Assembly: GCA_964618515.1 (NCBI GenBank)
Contig: CAZUAS010000118.1
Location: 1 to 7,549 of the forward strand
Length of the DNA: 7,549 nucleotides
Direction of reading: 5' to 3'
Source of the DNA: JAFGNW01 sp964618515
GTDB taxonomy: Bacteria > Zixibacteria > MSB-5A5 > GN15 > FEB-12
Both the position numbers and the translations under genes were made by a program. Of this stretch, positions 1 to 6,756 are shown in pieces (within the stretch, counting starts at the first letter, position 1; every line of letters begins with the position of its first letter). The notes under the pieces are model-generated. The model had not been told where the DNA came from. It ran no database searches and saw only the letters and a list, made by a program, of their open reading frames with translations.

Positions 1-45
1 GATAATGAGCGGTGACTGGAGTTCAGACGTGTGCTCTTCCGATCT
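1..45 (+). other. Illumina TruSeq adapter contamination at contig end
   Basis: Bases 12-45 match the 34-nt Illumina TruSeq read-2 adapter, beginning GTGACTGGAGTTC and ending CTCTTCCGATCT. The preceding eight bases (4-11, AATGAGCG) sit where the i7 index lies in the P7 oligo, and bases 1-3 (GAT) match the last bases of the P7 segment that precedes the index. From memory, AATGAGCG is the reverse complement of TruSeq i7 index D703 (CGCTCATT). The two strands give the translations familiar from contaminated databases: DWSSDVCSSDL on plus and IGRAHV followed by a stop on minus. This is library-construction sequence retained by the assembler, not DNA of the organism. Genomic sequence begins at base 46. 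Confidence 0.98.
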
Positions 46-1135
46 GATACCGCAGCAGTATTTTTTTAAGTACTTTTTTAATTATTTCTTTTCCCAGGTC
101 ACCGGTAATAAAAGGTTTTCCCGGCCTGGAAAGCAAGACATATTTATTTTCCCCGGCAACGTTTTTTTTATCCCAGACCAGGGCATTCAAAACATCGGTC
201 AATTTTATGCGACAGCTCGGCACCAGTTTCATCATTTGATCGACCAGCGGCTGATATGATTTGAAATGTTTTCGAAGGGAAGGTTTCAGAAGATAACCGG
301 TTTCCAGAGCCGCCGCCACTCCGAGAATAACCGCCTCACCGTGCAATAGTCGGCCATAGCCCGCAGCTTTTTCAAAGGCATGAGCAAACGTGTGACCCAA
401 ATTTAAAAACCGTCGCCGGTCATTATCGCGCGCATCTATAGCGACCAGTCCGGCTTTGTACTTTATACCCATTGCAATCAAGGTGGTCAGAGCTTTAAAA
501 TCATAAAAATCGCCCCGGGCCAGATAAGCATTCATCTCTGTAAGCATTTTACCGCCTGATAAACCGGCATATTTGACTATTTCCCCAAGCCCGCAAACCA
601 ATTGCCGGAAAGGCAAAGTAGCCAAGAAATGAACTTCGCAAAGAACGAACTGCGGTTGCCAAAAGACCCCAATCAGATTTTTTCCCAGATAATGATTCAC
701 TCCCGTTTTCCCGCCGATAGCGGCATCGGCCATACCTGTAAGAGTAGTCGGGACTGCCCCCCAGGGAATACCGCGCAATATCGTTGCAGCCGTGTAGCCG
801 ACCAGGTCGGTGGTTACTCCTCCGCCGCAGGCCAGGATAAAATCAGAACGATTGATTTTTTCCGAAAGAAGCACATCGTAAAGTTTCGTAGCAGTTGTCA
901 GCGTCTTAGCCCTTTCGCCGGGCGGAACAACCATTTCAAATACCCGATGTTCCGGTACTTTTATGTATTTTATCAAAGATACCTGATGAAGCGCATAAAA
1001 TTGAGCATCGTAGAAAATAAAGAGCCTTCCGACGGTCGTTGCCCGGTTTATAAGTTTTGGTAATAGTTTAATTACGCCCCGGCCTGATATAACCGGGTAA
1101 CTATCATCAGGTATATTAACGTTTATAACCGGCAT
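46..1135 (-). CDS. aroB: 3-dehydroquinate synthase, 3' end lost at contig end (partial)
   Basis: AroB converts DAHP to 3-dehydroquinate, the second shikimate-pathway step, in the cytoplasm using NAD+ and a divalent metal. Visible motifs: PPGERAKTL at 71-79; the NAD-binding stretch GGGVTTDLVG at 104-113 (often GGGVxGDLxG in the family); VPTTL at 128-132; GGKTGVN at 141-147; and LGKNLIG at 150-156. The metal ligands are E185 (GLGEIVKYA), H248 (NLGHTF) and H265 (LHGEA), each one higher than E. coli E184, H247 and H264. DKKN is at 322-325. The ATG at 1135 gives the normal N-terminus, with a weak GAAAG upstream, and overlaps aroK by 20 nt. Native coding ends at Y363. The codon of residue 364 straddles the adapter junction, and the following IGRAHV and stop (down to base 23) are adapter-derived. 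E. coli AroB has about 362 residues, so probably only a few residues are missing. Confidence 0.95.
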
Positions 1136-1673
1136 CTTTAAGTCTTTCTATCAATTCCGATACTGCCGAACTGATGGTTTTACGGGTGGTTGAAAGATAA
1201 ATATCAGCCCGGGCATAATTAATTTTTCTTTTATCCAGAAGTTTTTTTAAGCGTCTCAATTTTTCCTTCCGAGTCAATTTTTCCCCCATACTCAAAAAAT
1301 TCAATAATGGTCGGTCGGTTTGATTTTTTACTCTCGCATATATTTCATATAAGGAACATCTGAGATAAACCGACAAGCCGTATTTTCTTATAAGGTTACG
1401 GGTACCGGTGGCTTCAAGGGCACCACCTCCCAGAGCGATGATTTGAGATTGTTGCAAGGCAAGCACTTCTGTCAGAACCTTTTTTTCCAGTTTGCGAAAA
1501 TATCGTTCTCCATGGTCGGCGAAGATTCGGGTTATCGGTTGCCCTTCTCTTTTGACAATTAGAGTATCGAGGTCGTGGAAATTCATTCTCAAGCGTCGCG
1601 CCAACGCCTTGCCCAGGGTTGTCTTGCCGGACCCGGAAAAGCCTATCAGAAATACGCGGGAATGATTGCTCAT
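1116..1673 (-). CDS. aroK: shikimate kinase
   Basis: This enzyme phosphorylates shikimate at O3 with ATP, the fifth pathway step. The protein has 185 residues, slightly longer than the usual 165-175. Motifs in order: P-loop GFSGSGKT at 11-18; the shikimate-binding DLD at 34-36 (equivalent to the E. coli DxD); ERYFRKLE with R60; GGG at 82-84; and the lid motif RPLL at 121-124. A conserved-type arginine, R149, lies in LLDKRK, and YARAD follows at 153-157. The lid-to-YxxAD segment is several residues longer than in E. coli and rich in Lys and Arg (131-150). The gene starts 14 nt after the aroE stop and ends inside aroB. No Shine-Dalgarno sequence precedes the ATG; the upstream bases are AT-only apart from one C. 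Translation may depend on reinitiation from aroE. The symbol could equally be aroL, since the two isoforms cannot be told apart here. Confidence 0.94.
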   Translation of the reverse strand: MSNHSRVFLIGFSGSGKTTLGKALARRLRMNFHDLDTLIVKREGQPITRIFADHGERYFRKLEKKVLTEVLALQQSQIIALGGGALEATGTRNLIRKYGLSVYLRCSLYEIYARVKNQTDRPLLNFLSMGEKLTRKEKLRRLKKLLDKRKINYARADIYLSTTRKTISSAVSELIERLKDAGYKR

Positions 1674-1687
1674 TTTGAAATATATAA

Positions 1688-2530
1688 TTAATTCATGAAC
1701 ACTGCCCGGTAAACCGGTTCGAATGAAACCATCTGCCCGGTCCAGATATCGAAAGCCCGCAATGCCTGGCCGACGAGCATGGCGGAGCCGTCGATTGTTA
1801 TAACATCGTTTTCCCTGGCCTGTTTGATGGTTTTATTGTCTTCATTATAATTCAAATCATAATATATCTTGGTAGCCGACCAGGTGTAGTTTTCGCCGAG
1901 AGGATTATCCTCGACATGATTCCAGCCGCCCAGCGGGGAACAGTTGACAGTTATATCATAAGCGTGTTCAGCAACCAGGACGGAGTTATCAACCGATGTT
2001 CTGATATTAATCTTATTAAAACGGTTCTGGAGTATTCCCCGGAAAAAGTCCAGTTTCTCCGGGGTGCGGCCGACCACGATAAAATCCTTGATTTCAAAAT
2101 CGAGGAACAGACTGTAGATGACCGCCCGGGCGGCACCTCCGGAACCTATTATTGCTGCGCGGCCATGTTTCAATTTGGGATAATATTTTTTTAAAGGCAG
2201 AGAGAAACCATAATAATCCGTATTAAAACCTAAAAGGCGGCCTTTATCAACCACCACGCAGTTAACCGCCTGAAGGGCATGTGCCACGGGGTCTATATCG
2301 TCAAGGTATTGAATAACTTCGTTCTTATAAGGGATGGTCACCGAGAAGCCCCTGGTGCCGTCGCTTTTAAAGTCCAACAACTTTGATTTGAAATTCGACG
2401 GTGCGACGGAATGGATTTCGAAAGTTCCATCTATGTTATCATTACTTCTAAAGATAGCTTCAAAAACATCTTTTGACTTGGAATATGAAACATTACGTCC
2501 AATCAAGCCGAATATATAAGGTCGTTTCAT
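1688..2530 (-). CDS. aroE: shikimate dehydrogenase (NADP+)
   Basis: AroE reduces 3-dehydroshikimate to shikimate, step 4. The 280 residues show the N-terminal substrate domain and the C-terminal Rossmann domain. The shikimate-contact serines lie in YSKSK at 16-20 (usually HSxSP). GFSVTIPYK at 61-69 carries the catalytic lysine K69, matching E. coli K65. AVN with N90 and GFNTDYYGF at 101-109 with the catalytic D105 follow. The dinucleotide loop is GSGGAARA at 129-136, and VVGRTPEK at 152-159 may help choose the cofactor phosphate. Other matches are NCSPLGG at 196-202, DLNYN at 225-229, and DGSAMLVGQALRAFDIW at 247-263. The start ATG overlaps the aroA stop as ATGA and has GGAAAG 9 nt upstream. 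A quinate/shikimate dehydrogenase paralogue is possible in principle, but the operon setting and conserved catalytic pair favour AroE. Confidence 0.94.
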   Translation of the reverse strand: MKRPYIFGLIGRNVSYSKSKDVFEAIFRSNDNIDGTFEIHSVAPSNFKSKLLDFKSDGTRGFSVTIPYKNEVIQYLDDIDPVAHALQAVNCVVVDKGRLLGFNTDYYGFSLPLKKYYPKLKHGRAAIIGSGGAARAVIYSLFLDFEIKDFIVVGRTPEKLDFFRGILQNRFNKINIRTSVDNSVLVAEHAYDITVNCSPLGGWNHVEDNPLGENYTWSATKIYYDLNYNEDNKTIKQARENDVITIDGSAMLVGQALRAFDIWTGQMVSFEPVYRAVFMN

Positions 2531-3870
2531 GCTTTAATACTTTCCAATATGTTATAAAATTCGGGGCAGGAAACAGCGACGACACTGTCGTCGTCCAGAC
2601 TCGAAGGTCCCTCCAGAAACAACGCCGCGATTGAGAAAGCCATAGCAATTCGGTGGTCACCAAAACTTGAGAAATCAGCTCCGGGCAATTCCGTCGTACC
2701 TTCCACTGCCAAGCCGTCGTCCAGCAACCCGCACTTAACCCCCATCCTGTGCAAATTGACGGCGGTTGCCACCAGGCGGTTGGACTCTTTTACTTTCAAC
2801 TCTCGGGCATCACGGATAACCGTCGTGCCCTCGGCAAAAGCGGCCATGACCGCCACCACCGGAATTTCGTCGATTAATCCGACTGTAGTCTCACCAGCTA
2901 CTTTTCGCGCTTTCAAAGGTCCCCCGGTAACAGTCACCTGCCCCCTGACCTCGCCTGAAAGAGTATTTTTATCTTTGATTTCAACCTTACAGCCGATGGC
3001 TTTCAGGTGTTCCAGAAAAGCGGTACGGGTGGGATTAAGACCAAGATTCTTTATCGTCAATGTTCCTCTGCCGATTGCCGCCGCCGCCATGAAAAAAGCC
3101 GCAGTCGAAATATCCCCGGGAATATCGACCAGACCGCCTTTTACCCGGGCTCCGGAAGTGAGCTTTATTTCCTTCTTAAAATCTTCCGGCATGAAAACCT
3201 TTTTTTTCCGCGGGTCTTTCGGGTCGGGAACCATGGAAGCCTTAATTTCCCTGACTTCGATACCTTCCCCTATCTGTCCGAGCATGATTTCCGTATGGTC
3301 GCGGGTCAAAGTATCTTCACGGATTAATAGAGAACACTGCGAGGCCAGGGCGGCCAGAATCAGGGCTGACTTGACCTGAGCGGATGGTACCGGCAGACGA
3401 TACTCGAAAGGCAACAATTTTTTCCCCTTGATTTTTAAAGGCAAACAGCCTTCCTGGTCGAACAATTCAGCGCCCATTTCCTTAAGGGGTGTTATTATCC
3501 GCATCATGGGCCGCCGGGACAGGGAAACATCTCCACTTAAAATAACCTCCATGGGGGAACCCGCAACCAATCCGGCCAGAAGGCGGGCGGTGGTGGCTGA
3601 ATTACCGCAATCTATTATGGTATTATCAGGCAGATTGATTTGCTGAGGTGGTTTAAACACAAACGCATGGTCGTTTTGTTCGATTCCCACACCAAATTTA
3701 CGCACGGCATCGAGCGTTGCCCGGCAATCTGAATTGTCCGGATAATTTATGGCCGTAACAGGTCCACTTGATAATATCGACAGAAGTGCCGCACGGTGTG
3801 CTATGGATTTATCCCCGGGGATGGTTATTTCACCATTGATATTTCGATTCGGTACTAATTCTCTTTTCAT
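2527..3870 (-). CDS. aroA: 3-phosphoshikimate 1-carboxyvinyltransferase (EPSP synthase), class II-like
   Basis: This enzyme transfers the enolpyruvyl group of PEP to shikimate-3-phosphate, step 6, and is the glyphosate target. It has 447 residues. Motifs: PGDKSIAHRAAL at 18-29, with K21, S22 and R26 equivalent to the E. coli shikimate-3-phosphate ligands; CGNSATTARL at 88-97; LSRRPMMR at 117-124, an RPMxR motif typical of class II enzymes; PSAQVKSA at 162-169; PGDISTAAFF at 251-260; DEIPVVAV at 334-341; RDARELKVKESNRL at 353-366; and GDHRIAMAF at 404-412. A92 sits where E. coli has G96, the position at which alanine gives glyphosate insensitivity. Residues about 210-236 form a charged insertion (PDPKDPRKKK) absent from most homologues. 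The start overlaps the aroF stop as ATGA, with AGGA 7 nt upstream, and the end overlaps aroE in the same way. Confidence 0.96.
   Translation of the reverse strand: MKRELVPNRNINGEITIPGDKSIAHRAALLSILSSGPVTAINYPDNSDCRATLDAVRKFGVGIEQNDHAFVFKPPQQINLPDNTIIDCGNSATTARLLAGLVAGSPMEVILSGDVSLSRRPMMRIITPLKEMGAELFDQEGCLPLKIKGKKLLPFEYRLPVPSAQVKSALILAALASQCSLLIREDTLTRDHTEIMLGQIGEGIEVREIKASMVPDPKDPRKKKVFMPEDFKKEIKLTSGARVKGGLVDIPGDISTAAFFMAAAAIGRGTLTIKNLGLNPTRTAFLEHLKAIGCKVEIKDKNTLSGEVRGQVTVTGGPLKARKVAGETTVGLIDEIPVVAVMAAFAEGTTVIRDARELKVKESNRLVATAVNLHRMGVKCGLLDDGLAVEGTTELPGADFSSFGDHRIAMAFSIAALFLEGPSSLDDDSVVAVSCPEFYNILESIKA
2540..2545 (-). promoter_or_regulatory. ribosome binding site of aroE, inside the aroA 3' end
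   Basis: GGAAAG lies 9 nt before the aroE ATG at 2530, within the last codons of aroA. It is a moderate match at slightly long spacing. The ATGA overlap with aroA independently supports this start. Confidence 0.4.
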
Positions 3871-4883
3871 CCCAGAGTCCTGCCAATAGCTTTGGATATA
3901 TTCTTAATATCATTCATCAGGATTTCGAAGTCATTTAGAGTAATAGCTTGGGGACCGTCGGAAAGAGCCTGGTCCGGTTCATGGTGGACTTCCACCAGCA
4001 AACCGTCAGCGCCCACCGCCAGAGCCGCCCTCGACAGGGGGATAACCTTGTACTTTTGACCGGACCCATGACTGGGATCGGCAATTATGGGCAGGTGGCT
4101 GAATTTCTTAACGTACGTGACGGCGGACAGGTCCAGGACATTGCGGTTATGATTGGAGAATGTCCGCACACCGCGTTCGCACAGAATAACCCGAGGGTTA
4201 CCTTCGACCATCACATATTCGGCGGCCATAAGAAATTCATCCAGGCTGGCTGACATTCCCCGTTTTACGAGAACCGGTTTATTGGTACGCCCGGCTTTTT
4301 TCAAAAGCGAATAATTCTGCATATTGCGGGCGCCAATTTGAATGATGTCGGCATACTCGGCCACCATATCCAGTGTTTCGGTGTCGACGGCTTCCGTAAC
4401 AATCAAAAGACCGAATTTTTCGCGTACTTCGGCCAGTATTTTTAATCCTTCAAGACCCAGCCCTTGAAAGCTGTAGGGCGAGGTGCGCGGTTTAAAAGCC
4501 CCTCCGCGGAAAATCCTGGCGCCTTTACGGGCGACATCCTCGGCAATGATGAAAGCCTGTTCGCGGCTTTCAATCGAACAGGGCCCGGCCATCACCACGA
4601 ATTCCGCTCCGCCGATAATAGTACTGCCCAGGTCAATATGACTGTCTTCGGGATGGCTTTCCCGGCTGACCAGTTTATAAGGTTTCGTGATGGAAATTAC
4701 TTCATGGACACCTTCCAGCGTCAGGATTCGGTCGGCATTAACCTGGTATTTGTTGCCGGTCACGTTGATTACCGTTCGCTGAACGCCTTTAATCGGATGC
4801 GGTGTAAGCCCCAATTCCGTCACCTCCTCGCACACCCGAGCAATCATGGCCGGGGTGGCATCGGCATTCATCAAAATCAGCAT
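3867..4883 (-). CDS. aroF: 3-deoxy-D-arabino-heptulosonate 7-phosphate synthase, type I-beta with N-terminal ferredoxin-like domain
   Basis: DAHP synthase condenses PEP with erythrose 4-phosphate, the committed first step. The 338 residues equal the length of the Thermotoga maritima enzyme and align with it from the first methionine. Residues 1 to about 65 form the ferredoxin-like domain (ending near VHEVISITKPYKLVSRE), which in the Thermotoga enzyme mediates tyrosine and phenylalanine inhibition. The TIM barrel follows, with AGPCS at 99-103, RGGAFKPRTSPYSFQGLG at 126-143, IIQIGARNMQN at 180-190, VLVKRGM at 204-210, ILCERG at 233-238 and ADPSHGSG at 268-275. The metal ligands C102, H272, E298 and D309 coincide exactly with the Thermotoga numbering as I recall it. 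No chorismate mutase domain is attached. The start lies 8 nt after argS, with AAGGG 5 nt upstream. Symbols aroG or aroH are also used for this family. Confidence 0.95.
   Translation of the reverse strand: MLILMNADATPAMIARVCEEVTELGLTPHPIKGVQRTVINVTGNKYQVNADRILTLEGVHEVISITKPYKLVSRESHPEDSHIDLGSTIIGGAEFVVMAGPCSIESREQAFIIAEDVARKGARIFRGGAFKPRTSPYSFQGLGLEGLKILAEVREKFGLLIVTEAVDTETLDMVAEYADIIQIGARNMQNYSLLKKAGRTNKPVLVKRGMSASLDEFLMAAEYVMVEGNPRVILCERGVRTFSNHNRNVLDLSAVTYVKKFSHLPIIADPSHGSGQKYKVIPLSRAALAVGADGLLVEVHHEPDQALSDGPQAITLNDFEILMNDIKNISKAIGRTLG
3878..3881 (-). promoter_or_regulatory. ribosome binding site of aroA, inside the aroF 3' end
   Basis: AGGA lies 7 nt before the aroA ATG, within the last codons of aroF. 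Together with the ATGA stop-start overlap it fixes the aroA start and points to coupled translation. Confidence 0.5.
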
Positions 4884-4888
4884 AACAG

Positions 4889-4893
4889 CCCTT
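4889..4893 (-). promoter_or_regulatory. ribosome binding site of aroF, overlapping the argS stop
   Basis: The minus strand reads AAGGG, then CTGTT, then the aroF ATG at 4883. The first two bases are also the last two of the argS TAA stop. Spacing is 5 nt. This supports the ATG at 4883 over the in-frame ATG four codons later and suggests that ribosomes finishing argS can start aroF. Confidence 0.55.
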
Positions 4894-6703
4894 ACATTTC
4901 CTCGGGAGCTTTAAGCCCCAGAAGATATAATCCTTCCTTTAGTACTGTTTGCACGGCTCTTACAAGAGCAATACGCGCTTTTGACAATTCCTTGTCGGCG
5001 GAAATTATTTTATCAATCCGGCCGGCCTCATCTTTACGTTGATAAACCCGGTTAAAAGCGCCGGCCAATTTTATCAGGTAATAAGTGACTGGGTAAGGGT
5101 CATACAGCCTGGCCGCTTCGGTTACCGTATCGGGAAAATCTGCCAGTAGTTCGACCACCCGGTGCTCTTCTTCCTTATCCAGCAGAGAATAATCAACCGG
5201 CCCACGGCCATGATCATTATAATTACGTAGCAGGGAGCACAAACGGGCGTGGGTGTACTGAAGATACGGCCCGGTCTCCCCCTCAAAATTAAGTACCTCA
5301 TCCCAGATGAAATTGATGTCTTTCTGTCTCCGAACCGAAAGCTGTGAATACATGACCGCCCCCACGCCAATCATCCGGGCGGTTTCCTCGACTGCCTTCA
5401 AATCAGGATTTTTCTCTTTTATTTTCTGCCGGGCCAGCGTTACCGCCTGGTCTATGACGTCCTTTAAAAAGACCAGTTTTCCCTGACGGGTGGACATCGA
5501 TTTGCCCTCAAACTTAACCCAGCCGAAATCGATATGTTTTACCCGGCCGGACATGCGGGCTTCGGGTGGAAGCTGCTCGGCTTCTTCCAGCATTTCAATT
5601 ACTCCCAGAGCTTGTTTAAAATAATCCGACTGAGCAGTGCCAACCACATACAGTGATTCATAAAAGCGGTATTTTTCCCAGCGATACATCAGACCGGCCA
5701 GATCCCGAGTGACATACAAGGTCGCGCCATCCGATTTCTTCAACAGGCAGGGCGGCAGGTTAGGGTCGTTCAGCTTTACCACCAGGGCACCCTGCGAAAC
5801 CGCCGTTAAACCAGCTTTCTTCAGACGTTCAATCACAGCTTCCATCTTATCATTGAAAAATGATTCGCCGATTACTTCGTCAAATTCAATCCCCAGCGTA
5901 TTATAAACCAGGTTGAATTCCTCGTTGGAGATGGCTTTAAAGCGTTCCCACAGGGAAACTGTTTCAGGGTCCCCATTCTCAAGTTTCCTGAAGGCTTTGC
6001 GAGCTTCTTCGTTAAGTTCGTCATTAAGAGCCGCCTCGTTATGAAAACGGACATATAACTCCAGCAGTTTCTTGACCGGCTCGTTTTCGAGGGTATCTTT
6101 ATTCCCCCATCGGTGGTAGGCAACAATCATCTTGCCGAACTGGGTGCCCCAGTCGCCCGGGTAATTAATCCCGACCACGGCGTAACCCAGTTTTTTAAAA
6201 ATACGCCGAAGGGAATGACCGATAACGGTGGAACGCAGGTGCCCGATACCAAATGGTTTGGCGATATTAGGTGAAGAATATTCAACCAGAATTTTCCGAT
6301 TCCGGCCGATATCGGAATCGCCGAACTTATCCCCCTTTTCTAAAACAGCCTGAAGGGTATCCTTTGCCAGAATTTTAAAATCGGTTTTCGCATTTAAAAA
6401 ACCACCCGCAGCATGAATACTTATAAGGGGTTCTACGTTATTCTGCTCAAAAAACCACATCGCGGCAGGGGCAATGTTTGAAGCAATGAGGGGTGGTTTA
6501 TCTTTTAAAAGGGAGGCAAATTTAAAAACCGGCAAAGCAAACCGTCCCATTTTCGGGTCCCGGGGCGTTTCCAGATTCTCATATATAAAATCTTCATTAA
6601 ATACCCGGCTGTCACCGACCGTATCGAAAATATCGTGATATATCTTTCTGAAAGCCGCCGCTGTGGCCCTGGCAAACTGTTCTTTAAACTTATCCTTATA
6701 CAT
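4892..6703 (-). CDS. argS: arginyl-tRNA synthetase
   Basis: This class I synthetase charges tRNA-Arg with arginine in the cytoplasm. With the ATG at 6703 it has 603 residues. Residues 1 to about 110 form the N-terminal tRNA-recognition domain. The catalytic domain carries SSPNIAKPFGIGHLRST at 143-159, where the HIGH motif reads GIGH (first His replaced by Gly). GDWGTQFGK follows at 183-191, then SDGATLYVTRDLA at 324-336. The KMSKS equivalent is MSTRQGK at 403-409, of the STRKG type found in Bacillus-like enzymes. The C-terminal DALR anticodon domain includes YLQYTHARLCSLLR at 480-493 and ends GLKAPEEM. An in-frame TTG at 6754 would add 17 hydrophobic residues unlike ArgRS and would lie beside the predicted -10 box, so I prefer the ATG, although it has no clear Shine-Dalgarno. 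It seems to be the first gene of the aro operon. Confidence 0.95.
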   Translation of the reverse strand: MYKDKFKEQFARATAAAFRKIYHDIFDTVGDSRVFNEDFIYENLETPRDPKMGRFALPVFKFASLLKDKPPLIASNIAPAAMWFFEQNNVEPLISIHAAGGFLNAKTDFKILAKDTLQAVLEKGDKFGDSDIGRNRKILVEYSSPNIAKPFGIGHLRSTVIGHSLRRIFKKLGYAVVGINYPGDWGTQFGKMIVAYHRWGNKDTLENEPVKKLLELYVRFHNEAALNDELNEEARKAFRKLENGDPETVSLWERFKAISNEEFNLVYNTLGIEFDEVIGESFFNDKMEAVIERLKKAGLTAVSQGALVVKLNDPNLPPCLLKKSDGATLYVTRDLAGLMYRWEKYRFYESLYVVGTAQSDYFKQALGVIEMLEEAEQLPPEARMSGRVKHIDFGWVKFEGKSMSTRQGKLVFLKDVIDQAVTLARQKIKEKNPDLKAVEETARMIGVGAVMYSQLSVRRQKDINFIWDEVLNFEGETGPYLQYTHARLCSLLRNYNDHGRGPVDYSLLDKEEEHRVVELLADFPDTVTEAARLYDPYPVTYYLIKLAGAFNRVYQRKDEAGRIDKIISADKELSKARIALVRAVQTVLKEGLYLLGLKAPEEM

Positions 6704-6756
6704 ATTTAAAACATAATTAAATTTTAAAATTAAAAAAATACAAGGAAATTGCAATG

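Noticed and set aside
5..259. Plus-strand open frame of 84 codons at the left end
   Set aside because: It starts within the adapter (the first residues include GDWSSDVCSSDL, a known adapter translation) and continues antisense to aroB, so it is an artefact.
602..1063. Plus-strand open frame of 153 codons
   Set aside because: It lies entirely antisense to aroB, shows no recognisable domain, and the opposite frame is a well-conserved enzyme.
2577..2593. Perfect 7-bp stem, 3-nt loop inverted repeat (CGACGAC/GTCGTCG)
   Set aside because: It falls inside aroA and is explained by codons for Asp-Asp-Asp-Ser-Val-Val. It has no T-tract and no position suited to a terminator.
2756..3379. Plus-strand open frame of 207 codons (with a second frame at 3007-3327)
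   Set aside because: It is antisense to conserved aroA motifs. Low stop density on this strand is explained by aroA codon use, and the translation has no family resemblance.
4464..5042. Plus-strand open frame of 192 codons spanning the aroF/argS junction
   Set aside because: It is antisense to two conserved genes and matches no family I recognise.
6704..6714. Two-codon minimal ORF (ATG TTT TAA) ending 2 nt before the argS ATG
   Set aside because: It resembles a start-stop regulatory element, but the region is nearly all A and T and there is no SD, so chance is the simpler explanation.
6704..6754. TTG start for argS adding 17 residues
   Set aside because: The extension is hydrophobic and unlike ArgRS N-termini, has no SD at usable distance, and would begin only about 3 nt after the candidate -10 box.
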